From a bacterium (GTDB lineage: Bacteria; Zhuqueibacterota; Zhuqueibacteria; Residuimicrobiales; Oceaniaggregativiventaceae), in the NCBI GenBank assembly GCA_029565675.1, contig JAKQNP010000014.1, positions 1 to 64,000 on the forward strand: DNA of 64,000 bases, written 5' to 3'. The position numbers were made by a program, and so were the translations under genes. Of this stretch, positions 26,472-34,681 are shown piece after piece (position 1 is the first letter of the stretch; every line of letters begins with the position of its first letter). The notes under the pieces were generated by a model. The model was not told the origin of the DNA and ran no database searches. It saw only the letters and a program-made list of their open reading frames with translations.

Positions 26472-26641
26472 TCCAGCGGAGCGCGATCGCCGAGTCCGCT
26501 TCTTTTGCGGACGAGGAAGCGCGCAGAGCTCCGCGCAGGATCCCGGCCCCGCTGCGCAACCAATCACATGCCAGATGATCTTGATCATTTGCACCAAACA
26601 TGCGCCTGGGCTTAAAAGCGGGGCCGGAGCCGGAGCGGCTC
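26472..26641. repeat. Structured GC-rich repeat R1, copy 2
   Basis: First hairpin: outer GCGCG (26481-26485)/CGCGC, inner GTCCGC (26494-26499)/GCGGAC (26507-26512). Second stem: CGGCCCCGC (26543-26551) pairs perfectly with GCGGGGCCG (26619-26627), enclosing a segment with a small GATGATC-TTGATCATT palindrome. Ends GGAGCCGGAGCGGCT. Between the histidine kinase gene and the next gene. Confidence 0.75.
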
Positions 26642-26957
26642 AATAAAATCCTCTACGAATCCGGCAGAATCATTGGAAAACACTCAAAATATTTCTCGAA
26701 CTAAAACCGAGAAACAAATTTCTCTGTACCTCCAAAACAGAGAAAAATCCTGCTGCAACAAAATCTTGCAATTTTGACAAATTCGATTGTATATTAAAGC
26801 AGGAAAACGCTTTTCGCGACCGGCATTGCCGATTGTGCAACAGATATTTGTCTGATCTTGGGGCATTATTGCTATTGTTATCAATTTTTCCACCATTTCA
26901 ACTCAACACAGGGTATGACTCATACAATCACGATAGTGTATAAATTAGGAGCTGGCG
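26642..26957. other. AT-rich intergenic stretch
   Basis: No gene seen. TTGACA at 26774-26779 and TATATT at 26790-26795 are present but only 10 bp apart, so I do not call a promoter. Confidence 0.4.
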
Positions 26958-28073
26958 ATGAGCACAACAAAGCGTTTACCGGAGCTGAAATTCTGGTTGG
27001 CTGCTGTGTTGCTCGGGTGCATTTTGGCATCAACCACCGTTGCTGCGCCAACAGCCAAAAGAAACGCAGCTGCCAAGTCGGGTATCGTTCCTGACCCATT
27101 GGTTTTCGTCAAACAGGTCGAGCCCAATGAAAAAGCTTTCACCATCCTCGTTCCCAAAGGCTGGATCTGCGAAGGAGGCAGTTTTTTTGTGGACGGCAAC
27201 CAGGTCAATGGCTGGGCGAATTCAATCGAGACGAAATTCAATTATGTGGTCAAAAAAGATCAGGCCGGAACCGTCATGTTGCACTGGCTGCCCAATTACT
27301 ACTATTGCGATGGTCGCTATTCAGTGACGAGACAATACGGAATGATGCAGGATGGGACCTATTACAATGGCATGATGGTCATGAACAGATATCCCGCGCA
27401 GGATTTTTTGCTCTACATCGTGTTTCCACAATTGCGCCCGCAGGCTGCCGATGTAGAGGTGGTCGAAGTCACCCCGCTTCCGGAACTGGCGGCAAAGTGG
27501 AAACGTCAGGCGGTTCTGCCCAATCTGAACTATGATGCGGTTCTGGTCAAAGTGCGCTATACGGAAAACGGTGCCCAGTATCAAGAAGAGATGAAGAGCG
27601 TCATTGAAGATTTTGGTGCCGACGGTCAGGGCATGTGGCAAAATCGCGAAACGTTCCTCTACCGGGCTCCGGCCACTCAATTCAAAGAATGGCAAGGCGT
27701 ATGCAGCGCCATCTATTCATCCATCCATTTTGATCCGCAATGGGTGGCAGCCACCTCCAGAGCGGCCTCGCAGCGCATGCGAAACGCGCGTGCCACACAG
27801 GAGTATGTCAATCGCGTCGCCAATGAAATCGTCGACAATCGTCGACAGGTCAACGCAGAGATCCGCCATGAGGACTATTTGTTTCTCAGCGGGCAAAACG
27901 ATTACGTCAACCCCTATACCAACGAAGTCGAGCAGCGCCCGGACGGCTGGAAATACCATTGGCAAAACGGCAACGGCGAAATCATCATGACCAACGATGA
28001 TAGCTATGATCCCAACCGCGATCAGCACATTCGCAGAACCGATTACAAACGCAGCCAGGTGCGGCAGCGTTGA
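26958..28073 (+). CDS. Secreted protein of unknown function
   Basis: 371 residues with a signal peptide (about 1-30). No family recognised. The middle is rich in aromatic residues (HWLPNYYYCD, TYYNGMMVMNRYPAQDF) and the C-terminal 80 residues are polar, with Asn, Asp, Gln and Arg. The opening after the signal (FTILVPKGWICEGGSFF) resembles surface-exposed beta-rich domains that begin with 'IPxGW'. An AGGAG site precedes the ATG. Stands alone. Confidence 0.65.
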   Translation: MSTTKRLPELKFWLAAVLLGCILASTTVAAPTAKRNAAAKSGIVPDPLVFVKQVEPNEKAFTILVPKGWICEGGSFFVDGNQVNGWANSIETKFNYVVKKDQAGTVMLHWLPNYYYCDGRYSVTRQYGMMQDGTYYNGMMVMNRYPAQDFLLYIVFPQLRPQAADVEVVEVTPLPELAAKWKRQAVLPNLNYDAVLVKVRYTENGAQYQEEMKSVIEDFGADGQGMWQNRETFLYRAPATQFKEWQGVCSAIYSSIHFDPQWVAATSRAASQRMRNARATQEYVNRVANEIVDNRRQVNAEIRHEDYLFLSGQNDYVNPYTNEVEQRPDGWKYHWQNGNGEIIMTNDDSYDPNRDQHIRRTDYKRSQVRQR

Positions 28074-28121
28074 GCGTAAGCCTGCAATCCAATGCGGACG
28101 CCGAAAAGGATGAAAGTGTTC

Positions 28122-28583
28122 TCATTTGGCTCTGTGCACCAACACCCGCTCCACATCGTCGCGCCCCACAAATCGAATGTGCAGGATTTTTTTGCCGAGC
28201 ACATAAGAGATCGAGTGATTGAGGTGATCGCCATATGCAACACTCGGTGCAGAGGGACCGCAGCTTTTTTCCGTGCAGCCGATGGCCATTGAAAGAGAGA
28301 ATCCATCACCGATTTGATATTCACCCTCACAGGTGTTGCACGCATCCATGGCTTCGACTGTACCATCTGCCCTGAACCGGACCCAATAGGGCCATCCATC
28401 GTTCGCTTCCAGAAGAACAGAGCCGTTTGTCGCTGCAACTGCTTCGAGTTCCCATTTTGTATCGGTAAACTGTGGGTTGCTGTCGTCTTCACCGACATTC
28501 ACCCCGAAAAACTCACAGCCGGCTGGAAGCAAACAAATTACCAGCAGGAATTTTAAGAGATTTTGTTTCTTTTCATCACTCAT
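28122..28583 (-). CDS. META-domain (HslJ-like) lipoprotein
   Basis: 153 residues from the ATG at 28583 with GGAG upstream; the upstream extension to 28856 overlaps the next gene and is not credible. Lipobox LLPAGC (Cys near 21). The body, DTKWELEAVAATNGS ... GWPYWVRFRADGTVEAMDACNTCEGEYQI, is the pattern of META/HslJ domains, small beta-rich envelope proteins tied to stress or antibiotic tolerance. Convergent with the preceding gene. Confidence 0.7.
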   Translation of the reverse strand: MSDEKKQNLLKFLLVICLLPAGCEFFGVNVGEDDSNPQFTDTKWELEAVAATNGSVLLEANDGWPYWVRFRADGTVEAMDACNTCEGEYQIGDGFSLSMAIGCTEKSCGPSAPSVAYGDHLNHSISYVLGKKILHIRFVGRDDVERVLVHRAK

Positions 28584-28656
28584 CGCACATCTCCGTCGAT
28601 GCAAAGGAAAGTCTCGATAAGGTCGTGCTTTTTTTTTCTCAAGTCTGAATCGCTTT

Positions 28657-30276
28657 TTATTTCCTGCCGATCTCAGGATTTTTGGCAAGCCCATAAAAAA
28701 ACAAAGTGCTGAATCCGCGGTATTCGCCGTACCCTTCCGGCCGATAACCGGAGGCGTTGAGGACTTTCTCGGTGCAGGGCATATCGAGATCAAGACGTTG
28801 GTGATAATGGTTGAACATCGATTCCCAGATCGGCAAACGCAAACAATTGGTTTCAACTACCCTCTTTGCTGTGCCTTCGATGCCCTGCAAAAGCCGGTTG
28901 CTCTCAGCTGAATAGAGATCGAGACCCTGGTTCCAGGCCGTCTCGGCGAATCCCGCCAAAGCCCCGATGCCCATTTGCTCATGTCCCTGATCCCGCAGTG
29001 TCTCCTGCGTCGTACCGTCCGGCCGCACATAATAGGACATTCGGCCGTTGCCGACGCCGTGCAGATAATAATGCACCGCATGATCGAAGATCAAAGCATC
29101 ATCCAGATAGATGCCCATCGAAATCAACCCCTGACCGATGAGGGCATCCCAGTTGCCATTATAAGCAGGGACAAAATCCCGCAACAACGGCCATAAAACA
29201 CTGCGAAGCCAGTGAGCAAAATTTTCCTGTTCCGCCGGCTGCCATCCCGAATTGCTGTATTTCAGCAGTTCGGCGGCATTGCAGAACTGGATGCAAGCCG
29301 TCGCACCGGACAGTTTGGCATTTCCGCCGGTCAATGCTTTGTTGGTTTCTGACCAGGCATTGAGGATCTCGATTGCTTTTTCCGCAAACCGGCTGCTGTC
29401 GGTAAGCACCCACAACTGCGCATTGGAAAAAGCAGCTCGCGCATCGCGCGCCAGTTCGATATATCCTCTGCTCTTGCTGTAACCATAATAACCGGAAAAG
29501 GTCAAGGTATCCATTGGCGTTGGCCGATAGTTGCTTTGTGCATTTTCGCTGCTCCGTGCCGCTGCAAAGGCCTCGCGCCAAGGCGAAGCGTCAAGGCTAA
29601 TCTTTTCCCGGACAAAATCGATCTGCTCTTTGGTGATCAAAATACCTGGATGGGTGAACGAAGGTGGCGCGCAGGCTGGCGGGACCGTTTGTTGCAGAGT
29701 CAGGCCGCTGACCATAAATCGCGGTTTCAGATTGTCATAATCCTCCACACTGGCGAAAGAGAGTTCGGTGTCTTGTTGCTCAGCCGTAAAACACAGAGAG
29801 ATATAATAATCGCCTTTTGCTGATTTTTGCGCAACATAATCGGTTAAATCTATTTCGTAGAGCTTGTACGGATCATCGATCGCCAAAGTGAAAAGAGGGG
29901 TTGAAGCGATTTCCGGCCGCTGATCCCAGGTGATCGTGGATTCGTCCCATTCGTGAAATAAAACTGGATAGACCGAAAGCGGACCAGGCGAAACCACTTC
30001 CTTTGTCTGAATCCGCAACACTGCACTATCGATCCGGGAAAAACCGGGGATAAAAAATTTGAGATAGGCTATGGATTGCCCATGTGCAACCGTCAGTGTT
30101 TTGTCCTGGCCGAAATTTATCGAAGCCGCATTGCCGGCATTGACCGGTGCATCGTCGTTGGGTTCGACGCCGATCGAAACTTGTGCAGGCTTCCACATCT
30201 GGCGGTTGCGGTTGCAGGCACAAAACGCAGCCATCACTGCAATCAACAGAATGGTGGTTTGGATTGTTTTTTTCAT
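28657..30276 (-). CDS. Lipoprotein with DNRLRE-like module and alginate-lyase-like domain
   Basis: 539 residues from the ATG at 30276. Lipobox AFCAC. Residues about 30-200 resemble a DNRLRE/CBM96-type module (IAYLKFFIPGFSRIDSAVLRI, FHEWDESTITWDQRP). The rest resembles an alginate-lyase-type alpha/alpha toroid: NGNWDALIGQG and RDQGHEQMG are the likely active-site segments. Probably cleaves an acidic polysaccharide outside the cell by beta-elimination; substrate not deducible. Neighbours a ZIP transporter and another helical sugar-active lipoprotein, but no SusC/D pair or regulator is present. Confidence 0.75.
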   Translation of the reverse strand: MKKTIQTTILLIAVMAAFCACNRNRQMWKPAQVSIGVEPNDDAPVNAGNAASINFGQDKTLTVAHGQSIAYLKFFIPGFSRIDSAVLRIQTKEVVSPGPLSVYPVLFHEWDESTITWDQRPEIASTPLFTLAIDDPYKLYEIDLTDYVAQKSAKGDYYISLCFTAEQQDTELSFASVEDYDNLKPRFMVSGLTLQQTVPPACAPPSFTHPGILITKEQIDFVREKISLDASPWREAFAAARSSENAQSNYRPTPMDTLTFSGYYGYSKSRGYIELARDARAAFSNAQLWVLTDSSRFAEKAIEILNAWSETNKALTGGNAKLSGATACIQFCNAAELLKYSNSGWQPAEQENFAHWLRSVLWPLLRDFVPAYNGNWDALIGQGLISMGIYLDDALIFDHAVHYYLHGVGNGRMSYYVRPDGTTQETLRDQGHEQMGIGALAGFAETAWNQGLDLYSAESNRLLQGIEGTAKRVVETNCLRLPIWESMFNHYHQRLDLDMPCTEKVLNASGYRPEGYGEYRGFSTLFFYGLAKNPEIGRK

Positions 30277-30337
30277 CTGAATACTCTTTGGTTTAAATTG
30301 AAGGTTGATCGCCATCACATAGTGTACGAGTTCAGAT

Positions 30338-31144
30338 TCAAGCAAAAAGAACCAGGCTCAGAGCCATAACCATCATACCTGCGATCAAGCCGGCGATGGA
30401 AACGTGGTGTTTGCCATATTCTTCAGCTGTCGGCAGCAATTCATCTAGTGAAATATAAACCATGATGCCGGCGACAGCGGCAAAGACCACTCCAAATGTC
30501 GCTTCGCTGAAGAATTGTTTCAGAAGGAAAAAACCAACCACAGCACCGACCGGTTCTGCAAAACCGGAAAGGAAAGAATAGAAAAACGCCCGCTTTTTGC
30601 TTCCTGTTGCATAGTAAATGGGGACAGAAACGGCAATACCTTCCGGTATATTGTGGATCGCTACAGCGACAGCAATGCTGATACCCATTGCCGGATTCTG
30701 CAAAGCTCCGATGAAGGTCGCCAACCCCTCAGGAAAATTGTGAATGGCGATCGCCAACGCCGAAAAAACGCCCATGCGCATCAATTTGTTTTTCCTGTCT
30801 TGTTCGAATGCATCGCTTTTGATAACTTTCACCTCGTGTGGATTCTCGAACGATGGGACCATTTTATCGATGAGGGCAATGACACCCATGCCAACAAAGT
30901 AGGCGAGTACGGTGATCCAATACCCCTGTTTGGTGCCATAGATCACGACCAGAGAATCTTTGGCTTTGGCAAAGATCTCAACCAATGAAACATAGATCAT
31001 CACGCCGGCTGAAAATCCCAAAGCTCCGGCAAGAAATTTGTGATTAAAGCTTTTCGAGAAAAATGCCATCACGCTGCCGACTCCTGTAGACAAGCCGGCA
31101 AATACGGTCAGTGCAAAAGCAAAGAGAAAGCTGTTTTCCTCCAT
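30338..31144 (-). CDS. zupT: ZIP family metal transporter (ZupT-like)
   Basis: 268 residues, eight membrane helices, and the two metal-site motifs HNFPEGLATF and HNIPEGIAVS. The variable loop between helices 3 and 4 is short and charged. Imports zinc and other divalent metals into the cytoplasm. AGAGGAG lies upstream of the start. Ends 62 bp before the lyase lipoprotein start on the same strand. Symbol assigned by similarity to ZupT. Confidence 0.9.
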   Translation of the reverse strand: MEENSFLFAFALTVFAGLSTGVGSVMAFFSKSFNHKFLAGALGFSAGVMIYVSLVEIFAKAKDSLVVIYGTKQGYWITVLAYFVGMGVIALIDKMVPSFENPHEVKVIKSDAFEQDRKNKLMRMGVFSALAIAIHNFPEGLATFIGALQNPAMGISIAVAVAIHNIPEGIAVSVPIYYATGSKKRAFFYSFLSGFAEPVGAVVGFFLLKQFFSEATFGVVFAAVAGIMVYISLDELLPTAEEYGKHHVSIAGLIAGMMVMALSLVLFA

Positions 31145-31337
31145 TAGAATTGACTCCTCTGTTCAGGCAAATTCAGTAACGCCTTTGCTCCAACCATACG
31201 ATCGTTTTGTTTGTCCAATTAACAAGGTGCAAATCTACTCGGATGCGGTGGTGTTCAACCCTTTGCCCAAATAAAAAACGGCCTGGGCGACAGGTGTGGC
31301 AAGGGTGGTTCTGCAGCAGCGGATCAGAAACCCGCCC

Positions 31338-32666
31338 CTATTCGATCATCGATGTTGCCAGCAAATGATTCGCCAACACGATGCCGATCGGCGCATTGGT
31401 CCAGCCGCTGTAGATGCTGCCGGCGCCGCCCTCGATGCGATCACCGCCGCCCCAGCTTCTGGTTTGCATGTTGTACATGCCGCGCCAGCAGCCGCGAAAA
31501 GCCAGAGAAGAACTTGTATCCTGGATGTCGATCACCAAATTCAGCAACTTTTGATAAGCCTCCTGAAATTGCGGCCGTTCGGAAACCGCCAGCAAATTCT
31601 GAAACGCGAGCAAACTCCAATTGACCGTATAAATCATGTCGACAAAATGGGGCCCGATCGGCGCCTCATAGTGTTCGGCGGGTATGTTGCCGTACACGGG
31701 ATCCATTTTGGCGACGAGACGATCGGCGAACGTTTCAGCGACCGTCAGGAAAAGCGTGTTTTTGGGAAAGACTTTGGCACAAGTCGATGCACCGATCACG
31801 GCATAGGCGCATTCACTGGCGTTGAAACGCTCGACGTTTTTTTCGAGATAGATATGATATCGTTGCACGACAGCCTCGACCGGAACATCTGTGAGCAGTC
31901 CGGCGCGCCAGGAAAATGCCAATGCCGCACAGGCAAGGGATCCCCAATGCGGCAGCCAGATGTTGCCCTGCCAGATCCCATGCGGATCAACACAATCGCC
32001 CTGGCCCTCTTTTCCCGCCAAAAGGGTGCGGTTAAAACCCTCGAAAAAGCAAAGGCTCAGCTGTTCGGCATAGTGACGCATGTTGAAGCGATGGGCGATT
32101 TCCGGAAATCGCTGTTCGATAATTAGGGGAACGATCAAATTCCACGAATGGTCGTCGAACCAGAGATAGAGATCCTTGCGAATATTCGACCAGTTCCAGG
32201 TTCCGACCAGAGTATCCGGATGCCAACGTGTCAACAAGGCGCTGCGGCAGTAGAGATATTCCAAAATATTTTCGGCAGTGGTCGATGGTTCCAGATCGAG
32301 TTCCCTGGCAAGCAGAAACAAGAGCGCGGTTTGAAAATTGCAGTCCGGCCGTCTCGCTTCGATCACGGTCCAGTCCTTGTAGTTTGTCCATGAATTGAAA
32401 GACTGCAAAAGAGCGGACAAGGATTCCTGGTCTGGCGGGACAAAAATCCGCTCTGCGACACCCCATCGCCCGTCATTCGGAAGCATGATGGATGAATTTT
32501 TGAACCAGGAGAGGTTATGCTGCAAGGCGGTGCGGGCGCGATCGGTTTGGTGAAGCGGGTGCATTGTTGATTCAGAACCATTCGACCGGCAGGCGAGCCA
32601 CAATGCAGCTGCGGCGCACAAGAAGAAGAGCATTCCTGACAGGCGGCGCGGGCAAGGATCGATCAT
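31338..32666 (-). CDS. Lipoprotein with (alpha/alpha)6 hairpin-type fold, probable glycan-active enzyme
   Basis: 442 residues. Lipobox LWLAC (Cys26). Repeating Trp-rich helical segments (RWHPDTLVGTWNWSNIRKDLYLWFDDHSWN, GNIWLPHWGSLACAALAFSWRAG, IYTVNWSLLAFQNLLA) and the ending GGGDRIEGGAGSIYSGWTNAPI are typical of six-hairpin glycosidase-like or heparinase-like toroids. Exact family not recognised. Same orientation as the lyase two genes on, so co-regulated glycan breakdown is possible. Confidence 0.68.
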   Translation of the reverse strand: MIDPCPRRLSGMLFFLCAAAALWLACRSNGSESTMHPLHQTDRARTALQHNLSWFKNSSIMLPNDGRWGVAERIFVPPDQESLSALLQSFNSWTNYKDWTVIEARRPDCNFQTALLFLLARELDLEPSTTAENILEYLYCRSALLTRWHPDTLVGTWNWSNIRKDLYLWFDDHSWNLIVPLIIEQRFPEIAHRFNMRHYAEQLSLCFFEGFNRTLLAGKEGQGDCVDPHGIWQGNIWLPHWGSLACAALAFSWRAGLLTDVPVEAVVQRYHIYLEKNVERFNASECAYAVIGASTCAKVFPKNTLFLTVAETFADRLVAKMDPVYGNIPAEHYEAPIGPHFVDMIYTVNWSLLAFQNLLAVSERPQFQEAYQKLLNLVIDIQDTSSSLAFRGCWRGMYNMQTRSWGGGDRIEGGAGSIYSGWTNAPIGIVLANHLLATSMIE

Positions 32667-32932
32667 TGTGCTTCCTTTCAGAAAATGGGTGATTGTTATC
32701 CAGCAACTACAGTATAAGAAATCATCAGATAAATTGCATCACTATTCTGGCATCGACAGGCGAATACTGTCACCACCAACAACAGAAAAACAGGATAAAA
32801 TGCCCATCAATACGATAGAGGCTGCAGAACGGGAGCAAAGAATAACGGCGCTCTCTCCATCTGGATCTGGTGTTCCATACTCAGGTTGGATTGTTTTCGC
32901 CCCCGCGGGGATGAAAAGAGTTTCTCTCCAAA

Positions 32933-33094
32933 ATCCAGCGAAGCGCGATCGCCGAGTCCGCTGCTCTTGCGGACGAGGAAGCGCGCGGGCCCGCGGAGGA
33001 TCCGGAACCGCTGACATTGCATACGGAAGTTGTCCTTGTCATCCCCTGCGATCAACCATCAAGGCCCCAATGCGGGGACGAAGCCGGAGCGGAC
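32933..33094. repeat. Structured GC-rich repeat R1, copy 3
   Basis: First hairpin: outer GCGCG (32943-32947)/CGCGC, inner GTCCGC (32956-32961)/GCGGAC (32969-32974) closing TGCTCTT. The second stem position is kept only approximately (CCGC..CATT with AATGCGG). Ends GAAGCCGGAGCGGAC. In the large gap between the glycan-active lipoprotein and tRNA-Pro. Confidence 0.75.
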
Positions 33095-33159
33095 TTAAAA
33101 CAACAATTTTTACAAAACCGAGACAATCTGGGAAGACAGGAAAATTTAGCGGGAAAACC

Positions 33160-33192
33160 AAAAAAAGGCCGCAAAACTGACGTCCTGCGGCC
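33160..33192 (-). terminator. Intrinsic terminator, minus strand
   Basis: On the minus strand GGCCGC ... GCGGCC (33187-33192 with 33167-33172) is followed by a run of seven T. Second terminator downstream of tRNA-Pro. Confidence 0.55.
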
Positions 33193-33270
33193 AATACAAC
33201 CCGGGATTCAACAAATATCAAGAACTCAAAGTGAGCTAGTTTTGAGCTCTTTTTTTAGTTCAAATTCGCA

Positions 33271-33303
33271 AAAAAAGGGCTTCTGCTGATCAGACAGAGC
33301 CCT
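33271..33303 (-). terminator. Intrinsic terminator of tRNA-Pro
   Basis: On the minus strand AGGGCT-CTG ... CAG-AGCCCT-like stem (33298-33303 with 33276-33281) is followed by a T-run, 18 bp after the tRNA 3' end. Confidence 0.6.
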
Positions 33304-33320
33304 AACTCGTTGTTTTTTAG

Positions 33321-33395
33321 TCGAGGCGGGGAGATTTGAACTCCCGACCCCTTGACCCCCAGTCAAGTGCGCTAACCGGACTGCGCTACGCCTCG
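33321..33395 (-). tRNA. tRNA-Pro (anticodon GGG)
   Basis: 75 nt folding as a standard cloverleaf: acceptor CGAGGCG/CGCCTCG, D arm GCGC..GCGC, anticodon stem CTTGA/TCAAG with loop CTGGGGG (anticodon GGG), T arm with GTTCAAATC, discriminator A. The 3' CCA is not encoded. Intrinsic terminators follow it; a tandem array of degenerate copies of its 5' half lies immediately upstream. Confidence 0.95.
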
Positions 33396-33410
33396 CGATT
33401 GATTTTTTTA

Positions 33411-33900
33411 TAAAGTCAATGAATTGACTTTATACGCCCCCAGTCAAGTGCGCTTGCGTGTTTGCTGCGCTGCGCACACGAGAGATGAGAGCATTCAAGT
33501 CAGCAAACTGACTTTATGTTACCCCAGTCAAGTGCGCTTGCGTGTTTGCTGCGCTGCGCACCCGAGAGATGAGAGCATTTTTTAAGTCAGCAAACTGACT
33601 TTATGTTACCCCAGTCAAGTGCGTTTGCGTGTTTGCTGCGCTGCGCACCCGAGAGATGAGAGCAGTTAAGTCAGTAAACTGACTTTATGTTCCACCAGTC
33701 AAGTGCGCTTGCGTGTTTGCTGCGCTGCGCACCCGAGAGATGAGAGCATTCAAGTCAGTAAACTGACTTTATGTTCCCCCAGTCAAGTGCGCTTGCGTGT
33801 TTGCTGCGCTGCGCACCCGAGAAATGAGAGCATTCAAGTCAGTAAACTGACTTTATATATCCCCAGTCAAGTGCGCCTGCGTGTTGCCTGTGCTGCGCAC
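33411..33900 (-). repeat. Tandem array of six tRNA-Pro 5'-half-like units with hairpins
   Basis: The anchor CCCCAGTCAAGTGCG recurs with its AGTC at 33442, 33526, 33613, 33697, 33781 and 33865 (period 84 bp, once 87). It is identical to the D-stem/anticodon-arm part of tRNA-Pro at 33357-33371. Each unit also keeps a D-arm-like GCAGCGCAG, diverges in the acceptor, and carries a perfect hairpin (AAGTCAG-N4-CTGACTT; first version TAAAGTCAAT-GA-ATTGACTTTA at 33411-33432). No unit contains the tRNA 3' half. The last copy is degraded. Lies on the 5' side of the tRNA gene. Confidence 0.85.
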
Positions 33901-34168
33901 CGAATCCGCGAAGATTGTTATAATTGGCCAACCATTGAAATTTATTTACCACCAAGCGAACAAGGAAAATTTATATAAATCATTTATTTTCTATTATTTG
34001 AGCTTTTTCCCTTTCGTGGTTTAGGAATAATTCAAGTGATGCATGTCAAATGTGCTGACCAACCAACACTTGCCTGCCATTCACAAGCCCGTAAATATAT
34101 ACAATCAGCAACAATTATGCAAGCACTTCGTTTCTGTGGCTGCCCTTTTTTTGCGGCATGGCTGGACC
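33901..34168. other. AT-rich gap beyond the tRNA array
   Basis: No gene or clear signal found. Confidence 0.4.
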
Positions 34169-34561
34169 CTAATCCTTGCTCGCTGTCTCGCCGGCCGTAG
34201 GCTGCTTGTCTTCCAAAAGATCGAGCAACTCCGTTAACAGCTGGCGCATGTCCTGCAACAGGTCGTCTTTTTTGACCTCCTCCAGCAAAAAATCCATCTG
34301 TTCGCCCTGCTGCCGCCGAAGCGCCCGCAGTTTTTGCCGCGCGCCTTCTATCGTATATTTGTCGTGGTATAGCAATTTCTTGATCAAAAAGATCGTGCGC
34401 ACATCCGATTTGCGGTAGGTACGGTTGCCGGCGCGATTTTTATCCGGATTCAATTCGGGAAATTCAGTCTCCCAATAGCGCAATACATAGGGCTTGAGCC
34501 CGGTGATCCGGCTCACTTCAGAAATCGAATAATAGAGCCTTTTGATTGCTCGTTGTTCCAT
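34169..34561 (-). CDS. MerR family transcriptional regulator
   Basis: 130 residues from the ATG at 34561, which has GAGG six bases upstream; ATG at 34612 would add 17 residues. N-terminal winged helix-turn-helix YYSISEVSRITGLKPYVLRYWETEFPEL is the MerR signature, followed by RAGNRTYRKSDV and a short coiled-coil dimerisation helix. No C-terminal metal- or drug-binding domain and no conserved Cys, so it belongs to the small HTH-only MerR group common near infB/pnp blocks. Last gene of the minus-strand block. Confidence 0.88.
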   Translation of the reverse strand: MEQRAIKRLYYSISEVSRITGLKPYVLRYWETEFPELNPDKNRAGNRTYRKSDVRTIFLIKKLLYHDKYTIEGARQKLRALRRQQGEQMDFLLEEVKKDDLLQDMRQLLTELLDLLEDKQPTAGETASKD

Positions 34562-34681
34562 GCGCACCTCGTCGCGATCGATATCCCCCTCGAAATTGAG
34601 AGTTAACTGCATCACTTAATGCAATACTTTACGCTAGTTTTGTTGCCGCTCACTCTTTATCGACGCCAGAGCGGTTGCCTG

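Noticed and set aside
26774-26795. Promoter TTGACA/TATATT
   Set aside because: Spacing is only 10 bp.
28584-28856. N-terminal extension of the META lipoprotein
   Set aside because: Would overlap the lyase gene on the same strand and place the lipobox in mid-protein.
33411-33900. CRISPR array
   Set aside because: Units are 84-87 bp, abut directly, vary between copies and have no unique spacers; no cas genes are near. The units derive from the adjacent tRNA.
33421-33900. Integrase attachment sites
   Set aside because: The duplicated tRNA part is the 5' half and no integrase or phage gene is present.
33703-33978. ORF with a 28-residue repeat
   Set aside because: The frame stays open only because the DNA period is a multiple of 3; no ribosome-binding site, and the sequence is explained by the tRNA-derived array.
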